Source: Clostridia bacterium (GTDB lineage: Bacteria > Bacillota > Clostridia > UMGS1883 > UMGS1540). Taken from it: DNA of 64,000 nt. The translations under genes were made by a program, and so were the position numbers. Under the pieces are notes generated by a model. The model was not told the origin of the DNA and made no database searches. It saw only the letters and a list, made by a program, of their open reading frames with translations. Position 1 is the first letter of the stretch. Each line of letters begins with the position of its first letter. Location of the stretch: contig JAFSAU010000036.1 in the NCBI GenBank assembly GCA_017442155.1, forward strand, positions 1 to 64,000, in the 5' to 3' direction. Positions 34,416 through 42,889 of this stretch are shown piece after piece.

Positions 34416-37400
34416 ATGAAAAAAACAATCGTTGCGGTTTTGTTATTTATGAGTATGCTGCTGTCGCTTGTTCCGGCCGTTTATGCGGCAGACAGAGAGC
34501 TTGCGGTAAACGGTGGCTTTGAGGAATACACGGCCGATGCCTTGCCCGGATGGGGCATGAGCGGCGGCGCAGAACTGGGAAAAACGGTTCTTGTTGCAAA
34601 GGAGGGCGCAAAGGAAGGTGAAGCCTGTTTGCAATTTACGGGTGACAGCGGTGTTGCAATCAGCCAGGAGTTTTTGGGCGTGATTCCGAAAACAAAATAC
34701 ACCATCGAGGTGCAGGTGAAGGGAACGGTGGAAACCCTTCCCTTTATGAAGGTGGAATACAGCAAGGAAAAGAACGGAAAACGCTCCGGCGTGGATGGTG
34801 GACAATTTTTAAATTTTAAAGAAGAAATTCTATCCGGGTCAAGATGGGCAACTGCTTCCTTTACGGTAGAGCCGCCGAAGGATGCACAGATTATGACGCT
34901 GATGCTGCGTAAGCTTAATGCCGGAGATGCATTTTTTGATTCCGTTTCCGTCAAAGGAACGCTGGATCCGAGCACAGTGGGACAGGAAGTCGTGATAAAC
35001 CCGGAGGACCTTCCGAAACAAGGCCCGGCAAAGAAAAAGCCCGATACCCCGGTGGCAGAAAATGAAATTCTGAAAAACGGGTCCCTGGAAGAACTTAATG
35101 CACTTGGCAGCTTTGCCGGCTGGAATCTTTCCGGTGCAAAAATGGGTGAGTTCTGCCAGGTTTATAAGGAAGACCCCAATGGCGGCGAAAATGGGGTATG
35201 GTTTACAGGCGAGGATGCCATGTATCTTTCCCAGGGGATAGAAGGGATTGTCGGAGGAAAAACGTATCATTTCAGTGCGTATATCAAGGGTGATGCCGAT
35301 GCAATGTCGGCGGTCAAGGTGGAATGGTATGGCAAGGATGCAGAAGGCGCGCGGGAATTTAAAGGGGACAAATCCGTTGTTGTGGAGACGGTGGATGCCA
35401 GAAAATATACGAAGATAGAATATGATTTCCCGGCACCCGAAGGGTCCACCTCTGCCTCTGTGCTGGTCCGGAAGGTAAAGGCAGGAAATGTGGCATGGGA
35501 TGATATTTCTCTTACCGGAGAAATTGACACCACTGCCATCGAAAAAGAGGATGAAACCGTAATTCATCCTCCGGCAGACGGAGAAAAAAACCTTGTGCAA
35601 AACGGAAGCTTTGAGGAAAAGGACGGCAAAGGTGCCAAGCACTGGGCCGCATACGGAGACGGCTGGGAAGGCCCGGTTACCCTCAGCGGTCAAGGGGGAT
35701 ACTCGGGTGATAACTGCGCAGTTATCCAGACCGACGAAAGCGGAAATCCCTGGATACGCCAACAGATACCGAATCTTGTAGAAGGTGCTGTCTATCAGAT
35801 TGTTTCGTATGTAAGCTCCTATAACGTGGGTGCGCAGCAGGTTGCCTACAAAATCGAATACTATAACAGTAACGATACTTATAATGCAGATACATATGTA
35901 GGCTCTTCGCCGGGTACATACCTGCCGAATACAAAAGGGGAATGGAAGCCGATGGTATATACATTCACTGTTCCCGAAGGTGCCTGCTCTATTGCACTGT
36001 ATTGCCGTCTGTACGGAACAGGAACGGTATGCTATGACGATGTTTCATGCTACATGGTGGAAAGACCGAGAATACTGGAACTCAAAACAGACTGGGTGTT
36101 CTACTATTCCGACTGGAATGAAGACGGTGTTGCAACGGTTTCTTCGACAAAATATGATGTGGTGAAGGGAGAGCGTACAGTAGAGTTTTCCTTCCTTGAT
36201 GAAGGAAATGTTGTAGATACAGAGACTGTACCTTTTATCGGCGGAAATGCAAATTATACCTTCCCGATGGTTTTCATAAAAGAAAAGCAGAAAGCATATC
36301 AGGTGCAGGCGGTAGTCAGGGAAAATGATGTTACAATCGGTACGTACACCCAGAATGTATATATATACGACCGCCCCGCCTATCTCACGAAAGATGGAAC
36401 GTACATTGAAAACGGAGAGGTTTTCCATCCCGTAATGGCATACCATTGTCTGGAAGACGGTTTTGAAACCATGTCGAAAGCCGGTGTAAACCTTGTACAG
36501 GCTTATACACGTACTTCCTATGAGATATTTGCGGAAGAGGCAATGAAATATAACATTAAAGTTATGTGGGTGCTGTACCCCAATATGAGCCCTGCCGCAA
36601 GTCAGCAAAACAGGGAAAGAACAATCAAAATCGTAAATCAGTGGAAGGACCATCCTGTGACATTTGGCTGGATGGTTATGGATGAACCGTATTATAATAT
36701 TGAAGAACCGGATAAAATTCTGGAAGAATCCTATAAGCTCATCCGCGATATAGACCCGAATCACCCTGTATTTATTTGCGAGTGTGTGAAGGACCATTTC
36801 CGGGATGCGGTGAAATATACCGACGTTTTAGCTATTGACCCGTATATGTACGGCGGTAGCGGCGACAGCATTCCGTATATGCAGTACGCCGAATACCTTG
36901 TGGATAAAGCGGTGCACGATGCAATGGGTAAAAAACCGATTTATGCACTCCTGCAGGCGTTTGACTATAACGGTATGATGCCTACGGGCGAGCAGGTTGC
37001 ACATATGACCTACCAATCCTTCAGCCGTGGTGCGAAGGGCACCGGATATTACTGCTGGGAAGCGGCACAGGGGGATAAGAATTTAGACGAATTACCGCTT
37101 TATGAAGGGCTTGTGGAAATTAAGGAGAAAATTCTGGATGACGCATTCCTGCATTTTGCAGATGCGGAATATCCCTTGTTTACGGAACAAAATACCGAAG
37201 CGGTATATTGCCGCGTTTTTGCAAAGGGTAATACGCTCCAGGTTGTTGCGTACAATAAAACTGAAGAGAAGCAGTCTCTTTCCGTACCCCTTGAAAGTCT
37301 GGATAAGAGCATTACAGTCGGCTCTTATGCGGCAAAAAAAGTGTACGGCACCGGCGAAGATAGCATAAGCGGTAACAGTACGCTTAGCCTGTCGCTTGAA

Positions 37401-37991
37401 CCGTCTGCAGTTGTAACGTATGAGCTGACGCCGGTAGAGGCAGTCGATTTCTCAGATCTTCCGAAAGCGGTGTATACAGACCTTGCAGACTACGCCTGGG
37501 CAAGAAGCGCGATTGAAACCCTTCGCGCAAAGGATATGGTGTACAGTGCTTCTGACCGCTTCTATGAACCGGCTCGCCCGATTACAAGAGGGGAGTTTGC
37601 CTACTTCTTTATGAAAACCATTGACGCACCCGCACAAAACGGCGAGGCATTCAGTGACGTGCGGGAAGACAGATTTTATGCAGAAGCAATAAAAACAGGC
37701 CGTGCAATAGGAATTTTTGCAGGCGTGGGGGATAACCAATTTAATCCCGAAGCGACCATCACCCGTCAGGATCTGATGACAATAATTTCCCGTGGGATGG
37801 AGCTTAGCGGAACGCCGGATTTGTCCGCGTTTACAGATGCAGATACAATTGCAGACTATGCGGTGCCGCACGTCTGTGCCATGATTGCTTCCGGCCTCAT
37901 TCAGGGCAACGCCGACGGGACATTGAATCCCCTCGGGAATACAACCCGCGCTGAAGCGGCTGTTATTATGGACCGGATTTTAAAAAGGTAG
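34416..37991 (+). CDS. SLH-anchored barrel protein, unit 1
   Basis: 1191 residues. Signal peptide 1-25; three CBM-like modules about 27-190, 207-372 and 388-550, each opening with an NGGFEE/NGSLEE/NGSFEE phrase and closing near VxWDD or VCYDD; sandwich about 551-655 (LKTDWVFYYSD); TIM barrel about 660-930 with HPVMAYHCLE, GWMVMDEPYYN (Glu757) and IYALLQAF; sandwich about 930-1010; three SLH repeats about 1015-1191 (ITRGEFAYFF, ITRQDLMTII, NTTRAEAAVIM). The SLH repeats would bind pyruvylated secondary cell-wall polymer, displaying the enzyme. AAAGGAG precedes the ATG. Confidence 0.85.
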   Translation: MKKTIVAVLLFMSMLLSLVPAVYAADRELAVNGGFEEYTADALPGWGMSGGAELGKTVLVAKEGAKEGEACLQFTGDSGVAISQEFLGVIPKTKYTIEVQVKGTVETLPFMKVEYSKEKNGKRSGVDGGQFLNFKEEILSGSRWATASFTVEPPKDAQIMTLMLRKLNAGDAFFDSVSVKGTLDPSTVGQEVVINPEDLPKQGPAKKKPDTPVAENEILKNGSLEELNALGSFAGWNLSGAKMGEFCQVYKEDPNGGENGVWFTGEDAMYLSQGIEGIVGGKTYHFSAYIKGDADAMSAVKVEWYGKDAEGAREFKGDKSVVVETVDARKYTKIEYDFPAPEGSTSASVLVRKVKAGNVAWDDISLTGEIDTTAIEKEDETVIHPPADGEKNLVQNGSFEEKDGKGAKHWAAYGDGWEGPVTLSGQGGYSGDNCAVIQTDESGNPWIRQQIPNLVEGAVYQIVSYVSSYNVGAQQVAYKIEYYNSNDTYNADTYVGSSPGTYLPNTKGEWKPMVYTFTVPEGACSIALYCRLYGTGTVCYDDVSCYMVERPRILELKTDWVFYYSDWNEDGVATVSSTKYDVVKGERTVEFSFLDEGNVVDTETVPFIGGNANYTFPMVFIKEKQKAYQVQAVVRENDVTIGTYTQNVYIYDRPAYLTKDGTYIENGEVFHPVMAYHCLEDGFETMSKAGVNLVQAYTRTSYEIFAEEAMKYNIKVMWVLYPNMSPAASQQNRERTIKIVNQWKDHPVTFGWMVMDEPYYNIEEPDKILEESYKLIRDIDPNHPVFICECVKDHFRDAVKYTDVLAIDPYMYGGSGDSIPYMQYAEYLVDKAVHDAMGKKPIYALLQAFDYNGMMPTGEQVAHMTYQSFSRGAKGTGYYCWEAAQGDKNLDELPLYEGLVEIKEKILDDAFLHFADAEYPLFTEQNTEAVYCRVFAKGNTLQVVAYNKTEEKQSLSVPLESLDKSITVGSYAAKKVYGTGEDSISGNSTLSLSLEPSAVVTYELTPVEAVDFSDLPKAVYTDLADYAWARSAIETLRAKDMVYSASDRFYEPARPITRGEFAYFFMKTIDAPAQNGEAFSDVREDRFYAEAIKTGRAIGIFAGVGDNQFNPEATITRQDLMTIISRGMELSGTPDLSAFTDADTIADYAVPHVCAMIASGLIQGNADGTLNPLGNTTRAEAAVIMDRILKR

Positions 37992-38030
37992 TAGATTTTC
38001 CGACGTTTTAAAAACTTCAGGGAGGAACCT

Positions 38031-39941
38031 ATGGAAAAATATAAGCTGAGCGTACCCGTAAAACTTGCCGCAGTTTCAGATGCAACGTTCCCCGTTTATG
38101 TGCAGTATCTGCAGGAAGCGAATGCAGACCGCGTATTCCTTGTGCTTGACAGGTGCTGGTTTTACGGCTCCGATAAAGAGGAAAAAGAAAAGCTGAAAAA
38201 TTATATTGCCCGGTTTGCCGAAGCTGGTTTTGAAGTCGGAGCCTGGATAAGCGGCTTCGGCTTCGGCGGCCCGGTGGAAAAGGAAAACCTGGATACTGCC
38301 GGGAAGCTTACGCATATCACGTCTGTTACCGGCAAGGCTGCCGGAGATGCGTTTTGCCCGACGGATGAAGCGTTTACAGATATGTACCGGCGAGAACTTC
38401 TTTCGGTTATAGCGTGCGGTGCAAAGCTGATTATGCTGGATGATGATTTATGTCTCTCCGTCCGTCCCGGGGTCGGCTGTGCCTGTGATACGCATCTGAA
38501 GCTGCTTGGAGAACGGCTTGGCAAAGCGGTTGAAAGAGAAGAACTGACCAAACATTTTTCCGGGAAACCGAATAATGTCAGAACAGCATTTGTGGAGCTG
38601 ATGGGGGACACAATGCGTGATTTCTGCCGAAAAATGCGCGATGCAGTGGATTCTGTAGACCCCTCAGTCCGGCTCGGCTATTGTGCCGGGTTTACGTCAT
38701 GGGATATTGAAGGAGCATACCCGGATGCGCTTTCCTGCATTCTTGCCGGAAACACGAGACCGTTTTTGCGTCTCATGGGCGCACCATATTGGGTAACACG
38801 TAATCGGTTTGCCGGCCAGCGTTTGGCAACCATCATAGAATCTGTTCGGATGCAGTATGCGTGGCTTCGGAATACGGAAATTGAAGTGTTCAGCGAAAAC
38901 GATTCGTGGCCGAGACCGCGGTACCATACCCCGGCGGCCTACTGCGAAATGTTTGACCTGGCACTGCATACAGAGGAAGAGCCTGGCTCTCTTAAATATA
39001 TGCTTGATTACTATTCGTTTCCGGAGACGGAGCAGGGATATCTCGAAGCGCACGAAAAACATAAAATGCTTCGCGCGCAAATTCATGCACAGTATGACGG
39101 AAAAACTGCACGGGGCGTTCGTGTATTTGAATATCCCGGTAAAACAGAAAATACAGAGTTTCCCGAAGACTTTACGGGCGAGTACGATATAATGCAGCGA
39201 ACGTTCTCTCCGGCCGCGGCACTTCTTTCCTCTCATGCGATTCCTACGGTGTATGAGGGAGAAGAAAACGTGGGAATTGTATTCGGTGCCAATGCCGCTT
39301 CTTTGGATATTTCGGAAATTGGCACTGGTTTGCTTCTCGACTTTACAGCGGCAAAAATCCTGAAGGAACGGGGAATAGACACGGGCATAGAAGCCTTTGA
39401 AGAGTGTGATTTTGTGCCGTGCACAGAACGCTTTTTGAATTCGCAGGAAAAAATAAATCTGAACTACGCGGCCGGACCGTATTATAAGGTAAAACCCGCG
39501 GATGCCGCAAGTGTCCAAAGCACTTTTGAACACGGTGTAGAATCCGTGCCGGCGGTATACACCTATGAAAATACGGATGGAATCCGCTTTATGGTGCTTT
39601 GCTTCGATGCGTATCAGATTCTGCAAAACAGCGATGTTTTTCTTTCCTATGCACGGGGCAGGCAGATAAAAAAAGCCCTCTCCTGGCTTGGGAGAGAGCT
39701 CTTTGTTGTGACGGCGTCCGCACATCCCGGACTGTATATGATTTGTAAGGAAGATGAAAACAGCTTGTCGGTGGCACTCTTCAATATTTGCGAGGACCCC
39801 ATATACGCGCTGAAGCTGGAAACAGCTAAGAAATATAATGCGCTGGAAACTGTGGAATGTAAGGCCACATTATGCGGTGACACTATCAGGATAGAAAGCA
39901 CAATTCCGCCGTTTGGCTTTGCCGGAATCACAATAGCATAG
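38031..39941 (+). CDS. Cytoplasmic TIM-barrel glycosidase-like protein
   Basis: 636 residues, no signal peptide. Residues about 1-390 form a barrel (VFLVLDRCWFY, LIMLDDDLCLS, FSENDSWPRPRYHTP); about 390-520 resemble the amidotransferase-like second domain of GH42-type enzymes (SHAIPTVYEGEENVGIVF); the C-terminus is a short sandwich. No family is recognised with certainty. GGGAGG precedes the ATG. It is last in the unit 1 operon, 40 bases after the SLH gene, and has no counterpart in units 2 and 3. It probably digests the oligosaccharide released outside the cell. Confidence 0.6.
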   Translation: MEKYKLSVPVKLAAVSDATFPVYVQYLQEANADRVFLVLDRCWFYGSDKEEKEKLKNYIARFAEAGFEVGAWISGFGFGGPVEKENLDTAGKLTHITSVTGKAAGDAFCPTDEAFTDMYRRELLSVIACGAKLIMLDDDLCLSVRPGVGCACDTHLKLLGERLGKAVEREELTKHFSGKPNNVRTAFVELMGDTMRDFCRKMRDAVDSVDPSVRLGYCAGFTSWDIEGAYPDALSCILAGNTRPFLRLMGAPYWVTRNRFAGQRLATIIESVRMQYAWLRNTEIEVFSENDSWPRPRYHTPAAYCEMFDLALHTEEEPGSLKYMLDYYSFPETEQGYLEAHEKHKMLRAQIHAQYDGKTARGVRVFEYPGKTENTEFPEDFTGEYDIMQRTFSPAAALLSSHAIPTVYEGEENVGIVFGANAASLDISEIGTGLLLDFTAAKILKERGIDTGIEAFEECDFVPCTERFLNSQEKINLNYAAGPYYKVKPADAASVQSTFEHGVESVPAVYTYENTDGIRFMVLCFDAYQILQNSDVFLSYARGRQIKKALSWLGRELFVVTASAHPGLYMICKEDENSLSVALFNICEDPIYALKLETAKKYNALETVECKATLCGDTIRIESTIPPFGFAGITIA

Positions 39942-39964
39942 AGACGGCGGTAAAAAAGATTTGA

Positions 39965-39988
39965 GGGGGCGTCCGGGAGGCCGCCCCC
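39965..39988. terminator. GC-rich hairpin ending unit 1
   Basis: GGGGGCG and CGCCCCC (7 bp, 10-base loop) lie 23 bases past the stop. No T run, so a rho-independent role is doubtful. Confidence 0.3.
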
Positions 39989-40025
39989 TGCACAGTCTTT
40001 ACGCAAGGAGAAGCCTGCGAAAAGA

Positions 40026-40916
40026 TTACTTATGCCGGAGCTTTCTGTACTCCGTGGAGGTTATACCGGTGTAGTTTTTGAAAAGCCGGTTGAGGTATGC
40101 TTCGTTTTCAATGCCGACCCGTCTGCCCGCCTCCTTGAGCGAAAAATACTGGGTATCCATCAGCTCCTTAATGGTTTCAAGCTTCATCATATTGATATAG
40201 GAAACGAGCGTTTGTCCCGTTTCCTTTTTAAATAACCGGCTCAGATATTCATTGCTGATTCCCACGGCTTCAGCAAGATCCGTAACGGTAATCCGTTCGG
40301 AAATATGCTCGCTGATATAGGCAATGGCCCTTTTGGAGTACAGCGCATTGGAATACAGATTATTCTGGTTTTTTTCCTGAAAGGCCTGCTGGGTTGTAGC
40401 GGCACTCATTTCGGAAAGGAGCTGCAGAAGACAGCTTATCATGCGTAAATCCTTTTCCACCGGTCCTAAGGTGTAGAGGCTGCTCATTTTCCGCATCAGG
40501 CCTTCCACCTTAGGTGGAGTCTGCAGCACGATTTCCGGCAAATAAAACACAAGCGGTGTGCTGGTTTTGGCAGAAAGATTACTGCGGTACATGCGGACCA
40601 CCTCGTCAGCCGTTGTTCTTGTAATGGTGTCGTACCCGGTAAAAATCATGGTAAAAAGCTGATGTGATTCCGTGTAGGTATGATACTGTGTAAACACCTC
40701 AAAGGGAATCCGGACATTGGTCTGGCCTGTCTCCACAGTGACCTCCCGTCCGTTTTTGTACACTTTTTTAAGCGTGCTGTTCCGCATAAGATACGTCAGC
40801 TCAATTTCTGGCTTTTTTCCTTTATGCTCGAAAGAGTCCATGGCATAGGAAGAAAAGGTGCTTACAGCAAGAAGAACACGGGGCAGAGAGGAAAACTGAA
40901 TCTTATAATAGTACAT
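40026..40916 (-). CDS. AraC-family regulator, unit 2
   Basis: 296 residues. AGGAGG precedes the ATG by 8 bases. The N-terminal about 190 residues are a sensor without recognisable cupin motif; the last 100 hold two HTH units (ITVTDLAEAVGISNEYLSRLF; LKEAGRRVGIENEAYLNRLF) and end ITSTEYRKLRHK. It is divergent from the secreted protein at 41086 across a 169-base gap with back-to-back promoters, so is the likely regulator of unit 2. It is only distantly similar to the unit 1 and unit 3 regulators, suggesting different ligands. Confidence 0.88.
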   Translation of the reverse strand: MYYYKIQFSSLPRVLLAVSTFSSYAMDSFEHKGKKPEIELTYLMRNSTLKKVYKNGREVTVETGQTNVRIPFEVFTQYHTYTESHQLFTMIFTGYDTITRTTADEVVRMYRSNLSAKTSTPLVFYLPEIVLQTPPKVEGLMRKMSSLYTLGPVEKDLRMISCLLQLLSEMSAATTQQAFQEKNQNNLYSNALYSKRAIAYISEHISERITVTDLAEAVGISNEYLSRLFKKETGQTLVSYINMMKLETIKELMDTQYFSLKEAGRRVGIENEAYLNRLFKNYTGITSTEYRKLRHK

Positions 40917-40937
40917 GAAACAACCTCCTTTTTCTAA

Positions 40938-40966
40938 ATTATATCATAATAGTGCAAGCGTGTCAA
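40938..40966 (-). promoter_or_regulatory. Promoter of the unit 2 AraC gene
   Basis: On the minus strand, TTGACA (40966-40961), 17-base spacer, TATAAT (40943-40938). Confidence 0.8.
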
Positions 40967-40975
40967 GATAATGTA

Positions 40976-41005
40976 TTTACATTGTGAATCGTTTTCTGCT
41001 ATCAT
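40976..41005 (+). promoter_or_regulatory. Promoter of unit 2 surface operon
   Basis: TTTACA (40976-40981), 18-base spacer, TATCAT (41000-41005). It lies 10 bases from the -35 of the divergent AraC promoter. Confidence 0.55.
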
Positions 41006-41085
41006 TTATATTGAAAGGTAAAACGGCACGGAAAAATCCACATTCTTTTCGTGCAAAAATAACAAAAAAGAAAGGAACGAAAACA

Positions 41086-42678
41086 ATGAAACAAACAAAA
41101 AGATTGGCAGGCCTCCTTCTGGCAGTTACGGTTTTGTGCATGTTCAGTGCATTGAATTGCCCGGCGGCGGAAATCGGAACACGGGAATTTATCGCGGACG
41201 GCAGCTTCGAGCAAGCAACGGCAACAGAACAAGGCGACTGGACGGTGTATAATTCAAATCATGCCAGTAAAATTTATTGGGCCGACATGCTGAAGACGGA
41301 CGGGGCTTCCGGCAGGGGAAACAATTACATTTTGATTGAAGCTGTTAAAGCCGAGAATGACACTTGCAACTCAGGACTCAATCATTCCGTTGTACAGATT
41401 GAACCGGGTAAAGACCATATTCTTACGCTGCTTTATAAAGCCGATTGGTCTGGGACTATGCAGATTCGATATACCTTTATGAATTCTGTACACAACGTGA
41501 AAGCTGATCAGGTAAGTAAGTATTTACCGCCTACAGCTGGTAGCTGGAAGGAGTATGGCCTTTTGCTTCCGGCCTATGAATTTGATGTAGCTGGGGTAGA
41601 AGAGCCTGTTTATGCAGATGGGGTTAGCCTTTGCTTCTATAACACTGCACGGCTTGCACAGGATGAAAATGGCGACAATGTTTCTGATGGAGTAACAGTT
41701 TCCGTTGGATATGACGATGTTTCCCTTCGCACCTATGTTTATAATGCTCTTGTCCCTAATGGCGATTTCACGCTGGGCGCAACGGGATGGAAAGCCGATA
41801 AAGGCGATGTTGTATTTGAAGATGGTATGTTGAAAATCACAGGGGCAGCTGGATCAAATTACGCATCAACATCATGTATACCGAACGATGTGCTTTTGCC
41901 CGACGGTATTACGCACATGCGGTATCGCCTTTCTTTTAAATATAAGGCTTTTAACACCGATAATAGTGCTGCGTCTATCGCTAATACCTCCGTTGGTATG
42001 TCATTTACGTATGATAAAAATACGGATACCGACATTAATACATCGTATTTGCTCAGAAATCCCTCACCGGCATATACTCGTGAACTCGAAGATGGTTGGA
42101 CAGAGTGTGTTTACTATACCGCGAATAAAAAACAAAGTAATGCATCAAACAACTCATATGCCACGGTACCGGCTACGGGATCCAAATTCGGTGTGCAGCT
42201 GAAAGGTGTGGCTAATGGTGTTACGATCTGGTATGATGATGTTGTGGTTACACCTCTTCCGTATACTGTGGAAAAAGTGGTTGACGATAAGAAATCTGAA
42301 TGTACTGCGGTTGCACCCGGCGATTCTATTATCGTTTCCGGCGTGGCGGCAAACAGAACAAGTACGGAAATTACACCCGCAATGTACATTGCGTTCTACT
42401 CTGAAGGAGCAAGCGGAAAAACACTTGTCTCCATGCAATCGGTAAGCACCGTAAATCTTATGATGGCAACAACGACTGATGGGACAACAACGTATAAATT
42501 ACAGGATTCTGCTACGCTTCCTGCAAACCGCAGTGGTATCATAACTTCGTCTGAAATTACCGTTCCGGCTGCAAATGATGGAGAAAACATTTCCATGAAG
42601 CTTTATGTCTGGTCCGGCTCCGGTCTTGTACCGCTCGGCGACGCATATGCTCTTAGCGAAGCAGTATCAGCATCTTAA
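41086..42678 (+). CDS. Small secreted CBM-type protein, unit 2
   Basis: 530 residues from the ATG at 41086 (AAAGGA upstream). A longer in-frame start at 40984 overlaps the promoter region. A signal peptide ends near NCPAAEIG. CBM-like modules lie at about 27-225 (FIADGSFEQATA... VSVGYDDVSLR) and about 226-400 (LVPNGDFTLG... VTIWYDDVVV). The C-terminal about 125 residues match the last domain of the unit 1 and unit 3 counterparts and end near MKLYVWSGSGLVPLG. No catalytic residues or anchor are visible. It is the functional counterpart of 29718 and 51125. Confidence 0.75.
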   Translation: MKQTKRLAGLLLAVTVLCMFSALNCPAAEIGTREFIADGSFEQATATEQGDWTVYNSNHASKIYWADMLKTDGASGRGNNYILIEAVKAENDTCNSGLNHSVVQIEPGKDHILTLLYKADWSGTMQIRYTFMNSVHNVKADQVSKYLPPTAGSWKEYGLLLPAYEFDVAGVEEPVYADGVSLCFYNTARLAQDENGDNVSDGVTVSVGYDDVSLRTYVYNALVPNGDFTLGATGWKADKGDVVFEDGMLKITGAAGSNYASTSCIPNDVLLPDGITHMRYRLSFKYKAFNTDNSAASIANTSVGMSFTYDKNTDTDINTSYLLRNPSPAYTRELEDGWTECVYYTANKKQSNASNNSYATVPATGSKFGVQLKGVANGVTIWYDDVVVTPLPYTVEKVVDDKKSECTAVAPGDSIIVSGVAANRTSTEITPAMYIAFYSEGASGKTLVSMQSVSTVNLMMATTTDGTTTYKLQDSATLPANRSGIITSSEITVPAANDGENISMKLYVWSGSGLVPLGDAYALSEAVSAS

Positions 42679-42703
42679 GAGGGAATAGCTTCATTTCACA
42701 AAG

Positions 42704-42752
42704 CCTTCCCCTTTGAGGGGAAGGGGGACCGCATAAGCGGTGGATGAGGTGT
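42704..42752 (+). repeat. Interspersed hairpin repeat, copy A
   Basis: A CCTTCCCC/GGGGAAGG stem-loop is followed by GGGACC and GGTGGATGAGGT. Copy B at 61814 has the same plan (stem-loop, GGGACC, GGTGGnnGAGG). Short elements of this form are scattered in many Clostridia genomes. They occupy the 211-base gap before 42890, which otherwise holds only the ribosome site. Confidence 0.55.
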
Positions 42753-42889
42753 AGAATTTCGAGGAAAACCGTCCGCGTAAACATCTGCACCGCTACGGTC
42801 AAACGAGTTTTCTTAGTCCGTTTCTAAACGGTGTGGAAAACTGCAAAGGGAACACACATTATAAAACAGCATTTGTAAAGGAGAAAATA

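Noticed and set aside
38697-39725. A 342-codon minus-strand open frame
   Set aside because: It is antisense to the 38031 barrel protein and shows the same antisense composition; no start signal.
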